From NCBI GenBank assembly GCA_937968015.1, contig CALBSO010000119.1:1-29708 (forward strand): 29,708 nt of DNA. Direction: 5' to 3'. Within the stretch, counting starts at the first letter, position 1. Each line of letters begins with the position of its first letter. A program made the position numbers and the translations under genes. The notes beneath the pieces are model-generated. The model was given only the letters and a program-made list of their open reading frames with translations, was not told the DNA's origin and searched no databases. This document shows, one piece after another, positions 7,456 through 14,514 of the stretch. Origin of the DNA: an uncultured Thermomicrobia bacterium. Its GTDB lineage: Bacteria > Chloroflexota > Chloroflexia > Thermomicrobiales > JALYUS01.

Positions 7456-7494
7456 TACTGAGCGGGTTCGCGAACCCGCTCAGTATCCAGTCTC
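7453..7494. repeat. Heptamer-type palindromic hairpin after the oxidase gene
   Basis: A perfect 30-bp palindrome (7456-7485) has arms TACTGAGCGGGTT and its complement around a CGCG centre. Read as heptamers the left side is GAGTACT, GAGCGGG and the right side is CCCGCTC, AGTATCC, AGTCTC. The ACTGAGCGGGTT segment matches the end caps of the arrays at 14424 and 18885 (ACTGAGTGGGT). It lies 35-75 nt after the minus-strand oxidase stop and may terminate it. Confidence 0.7.
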
Positions 7495-7528
7495 AAAGGA
7501 ACGCGCGTGTCGCGCCGCGATGCCGACG

Positions 7529-8674
7529 CTACGCGGTTGCCGCCGCGAAGCGGGACGCGGAGAGGAAGCCGATTGGGTGGGGCGTTGTGCCCTCGGTAGC
7601 GAGGTCAGCCATCACTTCACCGATCACGGCGGAGAACTTGAAGCCATGACCGGAGAACCCGGCGGCGTAGACGACACCTACATGCTCGGGGTGGCGATCA
7701 ATGATGAAATGGCTGTCTGACGTCATCGTATAAAGGCAGGTGGTGGCGGCAAGCGCCTCGCCCGTCGCGCCCGGCATATAGGTGTCGAGGACGGAACGCA
7801 TGAGGGTGATTTCCTCGGGTTCGATGGTGCGCCGTGCCGTTTCCGGCGTACAGACATCGCCTCGGTCGTGCCGCCCGATCTTCAGGCCGTCGCCGGGCAG
7901 CATCGGCACGCCGTAATAACTCCCCTCCGGCCCCCGAATGCCGTAGACGGGGAAGCGGTCCGGACTGAAGAGTTCGGGGCGGGTCGGCGCGAAATAGACG
8001 TTGTACATCCGCCACGGTTCGAGCGGCAGATGGAGGCCAGCAAGGACTTCTCCCGCCCACGGCCCCGCCGTGATGACGAGCGCATCCGCCGCGTATGCCG
8101 CCGTGTCGGTCTCCACACGGACGCCCATGCCATCCGGCGACCAGCGGCGCACCGGTTCGTCGTGATGCAATGCCGCTCCGTACCTGATGGCGAGATCGAG
8201 GTGCGCGGCGACGCACGGCTCTGGCAAGAGGAACCCGGTATGCGGGTCATAGATGCCACGATAGCCCTCCGGCACCCGGAAGCCGGCCCAGCGCGCCATG
8301 ATCTCCTCCGGCGACAGTTCCTCGACGGTCAGGCCGTATTGCCTGGCGGCGGCCTTCTGGTTCGCGCCGAAGCCCGGTTCGGTGGGGCCTATACTGATGC
8401 CGCCCGTGATCGTCAGGAGATGCTGGCCCGTCTCCGCTTCCAGTTCGCGCCAGAGGGCGTACGCGCGCTGGACGAGCGGGACGTATTGCGGCGATTCGCC
8501 GTACGCCTCGCGGATGCCGCGCGAGCGGCCGTGGGACGAGCCGTTGTGGTGACCGCGTGCGAAGGCGTCGAGGCCGAGGACGCGCCGCCCGCGCCGCGCG
8601 AGATGGTACGCCGTCGCGCTGCCCATCCCACCAAGCCCGAGGACGATCATCTCATACCGCGCATCCGCCCGCAT
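7529..8674 (-). CDS. FAD-dependent amine oxidase, sarcosine oxidase / N-methyl-L-tryptophan oxidase type
   Basis: The product has 381 residues, the normal length for the monomeric sarcosine oxidase/SolA family. The N-terminal dinucleotide fold is VLGLGGMGSATAYHLARRG. The family motif SHGRSRGIREAYGE follows, and CLYTMTSDSHFIIDRHP near residue 330 carries the cysteine that binds FAD covalently in this family. The C-terminus has VYAAGFSGHGFKFSAVIG. These are strong family matches. The substrate (sarcosine, N-methyltryptophan or another secondary amine) cannot be told apart. The ATG at 8674 was chosen because AAAGGGG lies 8 nt upstream. It is flanked by the GntR/FCD remnant on the left and diverges from the peptidase gene on the right, suggesting a small amine-catabolism unit that lost its regulator. 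Confidence 0.9.
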   Translation of the reverse strand: MRADARYEMIVLGLGGMGSATAYHLARRGRRVLGLDAFARGHHNGSSHGRSRGIREAYGESPQYVPLVQRAYALWRELEAETGQHLLTITGGISIGPTEPGFGANQKAAARQYGLTVEELSPEEIMARWAGFRVPEGYRGIYDPHTGFLLPEPCVAAHLDLAIRYGAALHHDEPVRRWSPDGMGVRVETDTAAYAADALVITAGPWAGEVLAGLHLPLEPWRMYNVYFAPTRPELFSPDRFPVYGIRGPEGSYYGVPMLPGDGLKIGRHDRGDVCTPETARRTIEPEEITLMRSVLDTYMPGATGEALAATTCLYTMTSDSHFIIDRHPEHVGVVYAAGFSGHGFKFSAVIGEVMADLATEGTTPHPIGFLSASRFAAATA

Positions 8675-8832
8675 CTTTCGCGCCCCTTTACCTGCTCGTG
8701 GCACTATCGCCATGGCTCGCCCACATGATAGTCGGTAAGGATGGCATGGTCTATATGGGAGACGAGTATCGTCGCACGCGGCGTGCTATGCTCCCTCCGA
8801 TATGCGGGGATGGCGGGAAAGGAAGCGGTACG

Positions 8833-9537
8833 GTGACCGAACAGGTGATGCTCGCGGGGCGGACCGTCCCCTACACTTTGACGATCAGTCACCGCGCGCG
8901 GCAGCCCCGGTTGATCGTCGCGCCGGGCACGGGGCTGCGTGTCGTCGCGCCACTGGGATATGACCGCTGTCGCCTGCTGAACTTCATTCTGCGGCGGCAG
9001 GGCTGGATTTTGAAGCACCTCGACCGTTTCGCCGCGCTCCCTGCGGCGCCCGTCGTCGGCACGCCATTGCCGGAGGAGATCGCTTTCCTCGGCGCACCGC
9101 ACGCCATCCGCGTGGCGGTCGTACCGGGCAAGCGCGTGACGGTCGTGCATGAGGGGCAGGCATTGGCGATCACGGTGCCGGAGGCGGCGTTGGCACGGCC
9201 CGCGCTGGAAGGATGGCTGCGCGCGGTGGCGCGGTTCGCCATCGCCGCGCATGTTGCCTCGCGCGCGAAGGAAATGCAGCTGGCCTATGGCCGCGTTGCC
9301 ATTCGGGATCAAAAGACGCGCTGGGGCAGTTACTCGCGGGCGGGCAACCTCAATTTCAACTGGCGGCTCGTCCTCGCGCCATCCGCCGTGCTCGATTACG
9401 TCGTCGTTCACGAACTGGCCCACCGCGTCGAGATGAACCACTCGGTACATTTCTGGCGCGTCGTCGCGCGCTACTGCCCGGCGTATCGCGCGCACCGCGT
9501 CTGGCTCCGCAAACAAGGTACGGGGCTACGATTCTGA
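8833..9537 (+). CDS. YgjP-type M48-like zinc metallopeptidase (DUF45)
   Basis: The product has 234 residues. The N-terminal beta-rich half (VPYTLTISHRARQPRLIVAP, then LRVVAP and a helix with RRQGWILKHL) and the C-terminal catalytic half match the YgjP/DUF45 family. The catalytic half has RDQKTRWGSYSRAGNLNFNW, then the zinc site VVHELAH (H-E-x-x-H) and the third ligand region NHSVHFW. Family proteins are about 230-250 residues and are cytoplasmic zinc-dependent peptidases of poorly known substrate. The GTG at 8833 was chosen because GGAAAGGAAG lies 7 nt upstream. The frame is open for 276 nt before it, but that stretch overlaps the divergent oxidase gene and its promoter. The VOC gene starts 15 nt downstream, so the two are probably co-transcribed. 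Confidence 0.9.
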   Translation: MTEQVMLAGRTVPYTLTISHRARQPRLIVAPGTGLRVVAPLGYDRCRLLNFILRRQGWILKHLDRFAALPAAPVVGTPLPEEIAFLGAPHAIRVAVVPGKRVTVVHEGQALAITVPEAALARPALEGWLRAVARFAIAAHVASRAKEMQLAYGRVAIRDQKTRWGSYSRAGNLNFNWRLVLAPSAVLDYVVVHELAHRVEMNHSVHFWRVVARYCPAYRAHRVWLRKQGTGLRF

Positions 9538-9552
9538 AAGGAGACCTTGCAA

Positions 9553-9972
9553 GTGACCGACACTCCACGGCCCCATCATCTCAATCTCGCTGGCGCGCAT
9601 TGGGAGGCGAGCGCCGCTTTCTACCGCGCCCTGCTCGGCCTCGTACCCGTCGAGTTACCGCGCGACCGGGAGGCGTATGGCGCGACAATCGCCACCTTGC
9701 AGGATGAGCGCGGCTATCAGTACCACTTCATCCCCAGCGATCCCGACTTCGCGGCACGCAACGACCTGCCCGTCAACCCGCTCGGCGCGGGGCATCTCGC
9801 CTTCCGCGTGGACGACATCGCGGCGGTGCGGGCGCGGCTGGACGCGGCGGGTATCCCGTACAGCGACATGGGCGAATGGGCAATCAAGGGATGGCATCAA
9901 CTCTTCTGCGCCGATCCCGACGGCCGCGTGATCGAGTTCCATCAAGTCATCGAAGATGCCTCTGAAAGGTAG
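9553..9972 (+). CDS. VOC-superfamily (glyoxalase/dioxygenase-like) protein
   Basis: The product has 139 residues with the paired beta-alpha-beta-beta-beta modules of the vicinal-oxygen-chelate fold. HHLNL at the start offers the first metal His. GHLAFRVDDI opens the second module with another His. QLFCADPDGRVIEFHQ near the end carries the Glu typical of the last ligand position. Metal binding is therefore likely, but glyoxalase, dioxygenase or resistance activity cannot be chosen. The GTG at 9553 has AAGGAG at a 9-nt spacing. The TTG at 9547 has only 3 nt and is less likely. It is in an operon with the zinc peptidase and converges on the TfoX-like gene. Confidence 0.85.
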   Translation: MTDTPRPHHLNLAGAHWEASAAFYRALLGLVPVELPRDREAYGATIATLQDERGYQYHFIPSDPDFAARNDLPVNPLGAGHLAFRVDDIAAVRARLDAAGIPYSDMGEWAIKGWHQLFCADPDGRVIEFHQVIEDASER

Positions 9973-10001
9973 CGCGCACAACGCTGATACGCGATTCCCA
10001 C

Positions 10002-10340
10002 TCAACGTTTCGAGGCCACGAACGCCATCGCCTCTCTCGCCAGCGGCAGCCATTCCTCTTCAGAGGTTGGTCCGACGGTTACCCATTCCTTCATCAGTCG
10101 GCCATGACCGGGATCGAAGCGTTCCCCATCTCCGGAAGCGATGAGCGCAGCCACCCGTTGCGGGGGCAGTTTGACGACAAACTGACCTTTGGACGAGAGC
10201 ATGGCAAAGATCTTCCCGCCCACCTTCAGTCCCGATGCGCCGAATCCCGTCCCCGACGGGGGTGTGACATCTGGATTGCCGAGAAGTTCCTCGACAATCG
10301 TGGTAAAGCGCGCTTCTGGCGTGCTGGATGGATGATTCAC
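10002..10340 (-). CDS. TfoX N-terminal-domain / YjbR-like protein
   Basis: The product has 112 residues. The motif GTGFGASGLKVGGKIFAMLS followed by GQFVVKLPPQRVAALIASG matches the TfoX_N / MmcQ-YjbR fold, in which a KxxGKIFA strand is followed by a strand-helix pair ending before a conserved W (here EWVTV). The C-terminal TfoX helix-hairpin-helix domain of competence regulators is absent. Small stand-alone versions like this are common next to SRPBCC/MarR genes, but their function is unknown. It starts with GTG overlapping the SRPBCC stop in a GTGA quartet and is the last gene of the four-gene operon. Confidence 0.8.
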   Translation of the reverse strand: MNHPSSTPEARFTTIVEELLGNPDVTPPSGTGFGASGLKVGGKIFAMLSSKGQFVVKLPPQRVAALIASGDGERFDPGHGRLMKEWVTVGPTSEEEWLPLAREAMAFVASKR

Positions 10341-10774
10341 GGAAGGGATGCCTCCTCGAGATACGTGCGAAGTTTCTGCAATTCCTCATCCCAGCCGGAA
10401 TTGACGCCGTCGAAGAGGTGATCCCACGCCGCGCCGCTGCCGAAGCCGGAGTGGACGAGATGGAGGCGCGTGCCGCTCCCCTCGGCAGTGAGCGTGAAGG
10501 CGGAAGTCGTGATGCCTGCGACCTGCGGGCGCTCGTCCCACGTAAAGACGACGCGGTGCGGCGGGTCCACTTCGAGGAATGTGCCCTCGACCGATGTTGG
10601 GTCCCAGAAGAGGCGCAATGCCCCGCCGACGCGGAGATCAACCGTCGCTTCCTTGACGAACCATGCCTCCAATTCCGCTTTGTCCGTCAGCGCGCGAAAA
10701 ACCCGCTCCGGCGTCGCACGGATGAAGAGTTCCTTCTCAATCGTCCGGCCGCTCGTCTGTTGCGTCATTGCCAT
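10337..10774 (-). CDS. SRPBCC (AHSA1/START-like) domain protein
   Basis: The product has 145 residues. The opening IEKELFIRATPERVFRALTD, the middle LRLFWDPTSVEGTFLEVDPP with RVVFTWDE, and the closing SGFGSGAAWDHLFDG with SGWDEELQKLRTYLE are the standard landmarks of the AHSA1/Aha1-like subgroup of START-fold proteins. These bind hydrophobic ligands or act in stress pathways. The ATG at 10774 was chosen for AAAGGAG at a 6-nt spacing. That places its first 38 bp inside the 3' end of the MarR gene in another frame, a larger overlap than the usual 4 bp. The pairing of MarR/ArsR-type regulators with AHSA1 proteins is common. Confidence 0.9.
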   Translation of the reverse strand: MAMTQQTSGRTIEKELFIRATPERVFRALTDKAELEAWFVKEATVDLRVGGALRLFWDPTSVEGTFLEVDPPHRVVFTWDERPQVAGITTSAFTLTAEGSGTRLHLVHSGFGSGAAWDHLFDGVNSGWDEELQKLRTYLEEASLP

Positions 10775-11306
10775 CCGTCGCTCCTTTCCCTGCATCCGCT
10801 TCCACAAACGCTTTCAATGCATTCAGCCGTGCATCCCACAGGGCGGAGCGCGCCGCCCACAGATCATCCCCTTCTGGGAAAACCGCGATGATCGTCGTCA
10901 GCACCCCACGGAAGATGGCGACCTCCTCCGACGTGTGATGCTGCAGAAGCGTCTCTGCAATCGCCTCCTCCCAGCGCGCGATTTCCGGTACGAGCGTCGT
11001 TCGGAGCCGCCACCCCGCCTCGGTCAACCAGACGCGGACGACGCGGCGATCGGGGTCCGCCCGGCGGCGTTCGAGGAAGCCACCCGCTTCCAATTGGTCC
11101 ACGAGCCACGTCGCGGAAGTCGCGTCCAGTTGGGCGCGCTGGCCGAGCAGCCGCAGCTGCTGCCCGTCCTCCACCCACAACTGCCGCAGGAGGGCGAGTT
11201 GCGAGGGTGTCACCGGCCCATCGGCGAGCGCACGGGCATAGAACTTCGCCAGTTTGCGCGTCGCCGCCCCAAGCGCGAAGCCGAGCGGAGCCGTCTCGTC
11301 AGCCAC
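10737..11306 (-). CDS. MarR-family transcriptional regulator
   Basis: The product has 189 residues. A helical dimerisation segment (KLAKFYARALADGPVTPSQL) is followed by the winged helix: LALLRQLW, recognition helix region DATSATWLVDQLEAGGFLER, and wing RRADPDRRVVRVWLTEAG with the invariant D-x-R. A long C-terminal helix and acidic tail follow (DGNDATDERPDD). The start is GTG, 8 nt after the DUF899 stop, without a clear ribosome site, so translation is likely coupled. The last 38 bp encode the SRPBCC start in another frame. As the only regulator in the operon it is the best candidate to control the promoter at 12107-12135. The ligand is unknown. Confidence 0.9.
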   Translation of the reverse strand: MADETAPLGFALGAATRKLAKFYARALADGPVTPSQLALLRQLWVEDGQQLRLLGQRAQLDATSATWLVDQLEAGGFLERRRADPDRRVVRVWLTEAGWRLRTTLVPEIARWEEAIAETLLQHHTSEEVAIFRGVLTTIIAVFPEGDDLWAARSALWDARLNALKAFVEADAGKGATDGNDATDERPDD

Positions 11307-11314
11307 TGCGCATC

Positions 11315-12055
11315 TCAGGCGACCCCGGCCGACTCGCTCCGTCGCGCCATGTAGGAATGAGCCGGATACCAGTCGCCCCGCCCTTCCGGCGTCAGGTCGA
11401 GCAGTTGCCAGACCGGGGAGTAGAGATCAATGCCGCGCCCGTTGTGGTCATCGAATTCCGCGCCGATCGAGTAGCGATGGTGGACCGTGCCATCCGGTGT
11501 GCGGCTGAAAACGCTCAGGCCGGGCTGCTGGTCGCCCTTCGCATCCTCCATGTTGAAATCGCGGTTGAAGGTGCTGGCGTGGCTGGAGAGGAGGCGGAGA
11601 CGATCCCACCCCCGCTGCCGCGCCCACTGCCGCAGCACGCCGATCTCCGCCTTCGCGACGAGCACGAAACTCGCCCGCTGCTCGATATGGGGCGCGATCG
11701 CGTTGTAGCCGTCCGCCCACATACTGCACATCGGGCAGGGTGCGTCATCGCCCATACCGAAGAACGCCTGATGGCCGCCCGCGCCGAACATCAGATGATC
11801 CACGATCAGCGTCTCGTGCCCATCAGTGAAGAGGTCCGCAAGCCGCACATCGGAAAAGTCCGCCGGGTTATTCCGGCTGAGATCGGTGGGGCCTTCGCGG
11901 AAGATGTACTCCGGCACCGGCATCCCCATCGGCAAGGCTCGCCGCATCGCCGCGACCTGCTCGATCTGGTCCTTCAGCGCGATCTCCGCCGCCAATAGTT
12001 CCGCCCGCGCCCGCCGGTATGCATCGCTCTCGCCAGGAAAGTCAAACTTCGTCAC
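11315..12055 (-). CDS. DUF899 thioredoxin-like protein
   Basis: The product has 246 residues, a normal DUF899 length. The family signature is clear: LIVDHLMFG, then the CPMCSMWADGYN motif (C-x-x-C at the thioredoxin active-site position), then FVLVAKAEIGVLRQWARQRG and LLSSHASTFNRDF. The tail VWQLLDLTPEGRGDWYP is also characteristic. The family has a thioredoxin-like fold and is presumed redox-active, but no reaction is established. It is the first gene of the DUF899-MarR-SRPBCC-TfoX operon and follows a strong promoter. The start ATG begins MTKFDFPGESD with GGAGGCG at about 5-9 nt. Confidence 0.9.
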   Translation of the reverse strand: MTKFDFPGESDAYRRARAELLAAEIALKDQIEQVAAMRRALPMGMPVPEYIFREGPTDLSRNNPADFSDVRLADLFTDGHETLIVDHLMFGAGGHQAFFGMGDDAPCPMCSMWADGYNAIAPHIEQRASFVLVAKAEIGVLRQWARQRGWDRLRLLSSHASTFNRDFNMEDAKGDQQPGLSVFSRTPDGTVHHRYSIGAEFDDHNGRGIDLYSPVWQLLDLTPEGRGDWYPAHSYMARRSESAGVA

Positions 12056-12106
12056 TGCGTCGCCTCCTTGCTTTCCGTCAACCGCTCATCCGTTCTACGT
12101 ACGAAC

Positions 12107-12135
12107 ATTCTAATTCCGATTGTTTCTGTTGTCAA
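12107..12135 (-). promoter_or_regulatory. Near-consensus sigma-70 promoter of the DUF899-MarR operon
   Basis: On the minus strand TTGACA (12135-12130) is followed by a 17-nt spacer and TAGAAT (12112-12107). An imperfect dyad GTTC-N7-GAAC with a central TACGTA (about 12092-12106) lies just downstream of the -10. It is a candidate MarR operator covering the start of transcription. Confidence 0.8.
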
Positions 12136-12158
12136 TAGGAGATGCCTGATAGACGCAA

Positions 12159-12320
12159 GTGATCGCCTGTGTCAATGATGATTCCGCGATTCTTGGATTG
12201 ATACAGGAACTGCGTGAAAGAGAAGGCTATCGCACGTCTCAGGAGACATTCCCGCGTGCGCATCTGCTCCCCCGATCTTCGCTCTGGACAACCGAGGATG
12301 CGCCCGGAAGTCGCGGCGAG
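12159..12320 (+). pseudogene. Remnant of a response-regulator receiver domain
   Basis: The plus strand from GTG 12159 reads IACVNDDSAILGLIQELRER then EGYRT, the first strand, acidic pair and first helix of a receiver (REC) domain (family form V-D-D-x-x-x-I-L). After a gap and a frame change, PDL and RMRPEV appear at 12271-12318 where the family has PDLVxxDxRMPE. The phosphorylated Asp and the rest of the domain are not recoverable. Between 12320 and 12484 I see no gene. The reading is by eye. Confidence 0.45.
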
Positions 12321-12484
12321 CGATCCTCAGGGCGTCTACCACTCACACTTTTCGAGCCGATCGTAAGATCAAAGCCACGGGCGCGATGCGCCGCAACGTG
12401 CGGGTGGGATCGCTCTTTCCACCGGGAAGCCGAGTAGCACTTCCACAAAAAGAACGGTCATGTTCGGGAGCCGCTGCTGTCCAC

Positions 12485-13672
12485 TTAGTCCGCTGGGACG
12501 GCCGCGAGGCTTTCGACAAACTGGCCGATGCGGCGGGTCGCCTCCATCAGGTTCTCCATCGAGTTGGCGTAGGAGAGGCGAAGGTAGCCCGCGCCGTACG
12601 CGCCGAATGCCGTCCCCGCGAGGGTGGCGACACCCGCCTCCTGCAACAGCCGGTCGGCGATTTCGCGTTCTCCCAGGCCAGTGCCGGAGACATTCGGGAA
12701 GGCGTAAAACGCGCCCTTCGGCAGTTCGCATCGCACGCCAGGGATGGCGTTCAGCGCGCCGACAACCGCGTCCCGCCGCCGCCGGAACTCGGCGCGCATC
12801 CGGTCTACCTCGTCCTGCGGGCCGGTAATCGCCGCGACGCCCGCGCGCTGCGTGAACGATGCCGTGCAGGAGTTGGAGTTCACCATCAACTTGATGATGC
12901 TCGGCGCGAGATTCGCCGGCACGACGCCATACCCCATCCGCCAGCCGGTCATCGCGTAGGTCTTGGAGAAACCGTCGAGGATGATCGTGCGGTCGTCCAT
13001 CCCCGGTTCGGCGGCAATGGAAGAATGCGCGCCTTCGTAGAGCAACCGGCAGTAAATCTCGTCCGAGAGCACCCAGAAGTTGTGCTTCAGCGCCAATTCA
13101 GCGATGGCCGTGAGGTCTTCCTTCGGGATGATGCCGCCCGTCGGGTTCGCGGGGGAGTTAATGACGAGCATCTTCGTCCGGGGCGTGATGCGCGATTTGA
13201 GATCGTCAATGCTGAAGGCGAACCCTTTTTCTTCCAGCAGCGGCAGCGGCACGGCCTTCGCGCCGACGAAGTTAATCATGGACTCGTAGATCGGGAAGCC
13301 GGGATTCTGGTAGATCACCTCGTCGCCCGCCTCGCAGAGGGCGAGGATCGCGTAGAACATCACCGGCTTGCCGCCCGGCGTCACGACGACCTGATCGGGC
13401 TGCACGCTGATACCGCGACTGGTCGAAATCTCCTGGGCAATCGCTTCCCGCAGTTCGGGCAGGCCCGCTGCCGGGCCATAGTGTGTATAGCCTTCATCGA
13501 GCGCGCGCTTCGCCGCCTCGATGATGTGCGCGGGCGTGTCGAAGTCGGGTTCGCCGATCTCGAGGTGAATGACTGACCGCCCCTGCGCCTCTAATGCCCG
13601 CGCCTTCGCGAGCACCTCAAACGCCGTCTCCGTTCCCAACCGGCTCATCGCGGACGCGAGTTTCAGTTCCAT
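12485..13672 (-). CDS. Class I PLP-dependent aminotransferase (aspartate/aromatic type, subgroup Ib)
   Basis: The product has 395 residues, full length for the AspB/AspC-like family. It carries IHLEIGEPDFDTPAHI (substrate-binding N-terminal segment), Y65-GPAAG, N176 in NSPANPTGG, D204 and Y207 in SDEIYCR, the PLP lysine K237 in DGFSKTYAMTGWRMGY, and the substrate-carboxylate Arg in YLRLSYANS. All expected active-site residues are present. The likely reaction is transfer between an amino acid and 2-oxoglutarate. The amino donor (Asp, Ala, aromatic) cannot be assigned from sequence alone. AGGAGA lies 9 nt before the ATG and a -10 lies at 13715-13720. It diverges from the CoA-binding-like gene. 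Confidence 0.92.
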   Translation of the reverse strand: MELKLASAMSRLGTETAFEVLAKARALEAQGRSVIHLEIGEPDFDTPAHIIEAAKRALDEGYTHYGPAAGLPELREAIAQEISTSRGISVQPDQVVVTPGGKPVMFYAILALCEAGDEVIYQNPGFPIYESMINFVGAKAVPLPLLEEKGFAFSIDDLKSRITPRTKMLVINSPANPTGGIIPKEDLTAIAELALKHNFWVLSDEIYCRLLYEGAHSSIAAEPGMDDRTIILDGFSKTYAMTGWRMGYGVVPANLAPSIIKLMVNSNSCTASFTQRAGVAAITGPQDEVDRMRAEFRRRRDAVVGALNAIPGVRCELPKGAFYAFPNVSGTGLGEREIADRLLQEAGVATLAGTAFGAYGAGYLRLSYANSMENLMEATRRIGQFVESLAAVPAD

Positions 13673-13714
13673 CGCTGCTTTCTCCTGTTCGCTCCATCAG
13701 CCCCGCATCAACGC

Positions 13715-13720
13715 AGTATA
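13715..13720 (-). promoter_or_regulatory. -10 element of the aminotransferase gene
   Basis: TATACT on the minus strand lies 43 nt upstream of the ATG. A weak TTGGGG lies 19 nt further upstream. Confidence 0.4.
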
Positions 13721-13767
13721 GCAGGAACGTTACGCCCCGCCCCAATCAATCCGTTTCCTGTGCTCGA

Positions 13768-13776
13768 TGGTACACT
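13768..13776 (+). promoter_or_regulatory. Extended -10 (TGGTACACT) upstream of the CoA-binding-like gene
   Basis: The nonamer TGGTACACT followed by TT is identical to the one at 14458-14466. The transcript would start just before the heptamer array, placing the array in the 5' leader. Confidence 0.5.
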
Positions 13777-13794
13777 TTAAGGACGATGGGCTGA

Positions 13795-13836
13795 TCCTCA
13801 GTCCTCAGTCCTTAGTCCTCAGTCCTTAGTCCCGAG
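13795..13836. repeat. Heptamer array (TCCTCAG/TCCTTAG) x6 in the leader of the CoA-binding-like gene
   Basis: Units in order are TCCTCAG, TCCTCAG, TCCTTAG, TCCTCAG, TCCTTAG and TCCCGAG, exactly 42 nt. The ribosome site (CGGAG) starts immediately after it, 7 nt before the ATG at 13844. Confidence 0.9.
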
Positions 13837-13843
13837 CGGAGCA

Positions 13844-14398
13844 ATGACGGAAATCCGGGATGGCCTGACAACGACGATGCGCTACGCGGTCTACGCTCTC
13901 GGGCGGGAGTATGGGCCGGACGGTGGCGCGGAGAACGGGACGGACCAGAACTTCTACCGCATTCTCCGCAAACCGCCGCACGAGGCATTCAAGGCATACG
14001 AGGTGATGCGGCGCGAGTGGCGACTGGACGTCATCCCCATCTGCCCGGACCGCGCGACGATCCTCGGCGATCCGTGCTACCCGTCGCTCCTCGCCGCGCC
14101 GCACGCTGTGGACTGCGTCGTCTCCTTCCTGCCCAGTCACTTCGCCCGCACGCTCGCGCGGGAGATGGAGCAAACCGGGAGGCCGATCCTCTGGCGGATG
14201 TTCGGGCCGATCATCAACGGCTTCGACACGACTGAGCGCGAGATCTACCGCGCGGCGGGCATCCGCGTCGTCAATGGTTGCGTCCTCGCCCACTGGGATG
14301 TCGCCGCGACGAGCATCCCCCGCTCCGAACTCTGGCATCATGCCTGCTACATCCACGGCCTGCGCGCGAAGAAAGTCAGACGAAGCACCGAGTCCTGA
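13844..14398 (+). CDS. CoA-binding-domain-like protein
   Basis: The product has 184 residues. The segment RLDVIPICPDRATILGDPCY with PSLLAAPHAVDCVVSFLPSH resembles the YccU/CoA_binding_2 Rossmann-like fold (V-I-P-V-N-P...I-L-G...C-Y-P-S-L...V-D-x-V), which binds CoA or nucleotides. The N-terminal glycine-rich loop usual for that family is not obvious (it has VYALGREYGPDGGAENGT instead). The C-terminal half (WRMFGPIINGFDTTEREIYR, then AGIRVVNGCVLAHW) is also unlike short YccU proteins. A sugar- or nucleotide-processing enzyme is an alternative. The last codons and the stop (GAG TCC TGA) are the first unit of the next heptamer array. Confidence 0.55.
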   Translation: MTEIRDGLTTTMRYAVYALGREYGPDGGAENGTDQNFYRILRKPPHEAFKAYEVMRREWRLDVIPICPDRATILGDPCYPSLLAAPHAVDCVVSFLPSHFARTLAREMEQTGRPILWRMFGPIINGFDTTEREIYRAAGIRVVNGCVLAHWDVAATSIPRSELWHHACYIHGLRAKKVRRSTES

Positions 14399-14424
14399 GT
14401 GCTGAGTGCTAAGTACTGAGTGGG
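14390..14424. repeat. Heptamer array (GAGTGCT type) x5 overlapping a stop codon
   Basis: Units are GAGTCCT, GAGTGCT, GAGTGCT, AAGTACT and GAGTGGG. The TGA stop of the upstream gene (14396-14398) spans the first and second units. The end cap ACTGAGTGGGT recurs at 18878-18888. Confidence 0.9.
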
Positions 14425-14457
14425 TCGCACGCGCTTTCTCGGCGTATCAATGCTTCG

Positions 14458-14466
14458 TGGTACACT
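14458..14466 (+). promoter_or_regulatory. Extended -10 (TGGTACACT) of the dGTPase gene
   Basis: TGGTACACTTT lies 49 nt before the ATG and is identical to the element at 13768. No convincing -35 is present. Confidence 0.5.
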
Positions 14467-14514
14467 TTGCACATGCAACAACGCGCGTGCATTTGACAGA
14501 AGCAGGGCGGCGTT

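Noticed and set aside
8557..8832. Upstream extension of the zinc peptidase frame
   Set aside because: It overlaps the divergent oxidase gene, is Arg-rich and lies before the good ribosome site at GTG 8833.
12386..13576. 396-residue plus-strand open frame
   Set aside because: It is antisense to the aminotransferase with its complete PLP active site. Composition is Arg/Asp/His-biased as expected of a high-GC shadow.
13795..13836. CRISPR array
   Set aside because: The units are 7 nt with no spacers between them. No cas genes are present.
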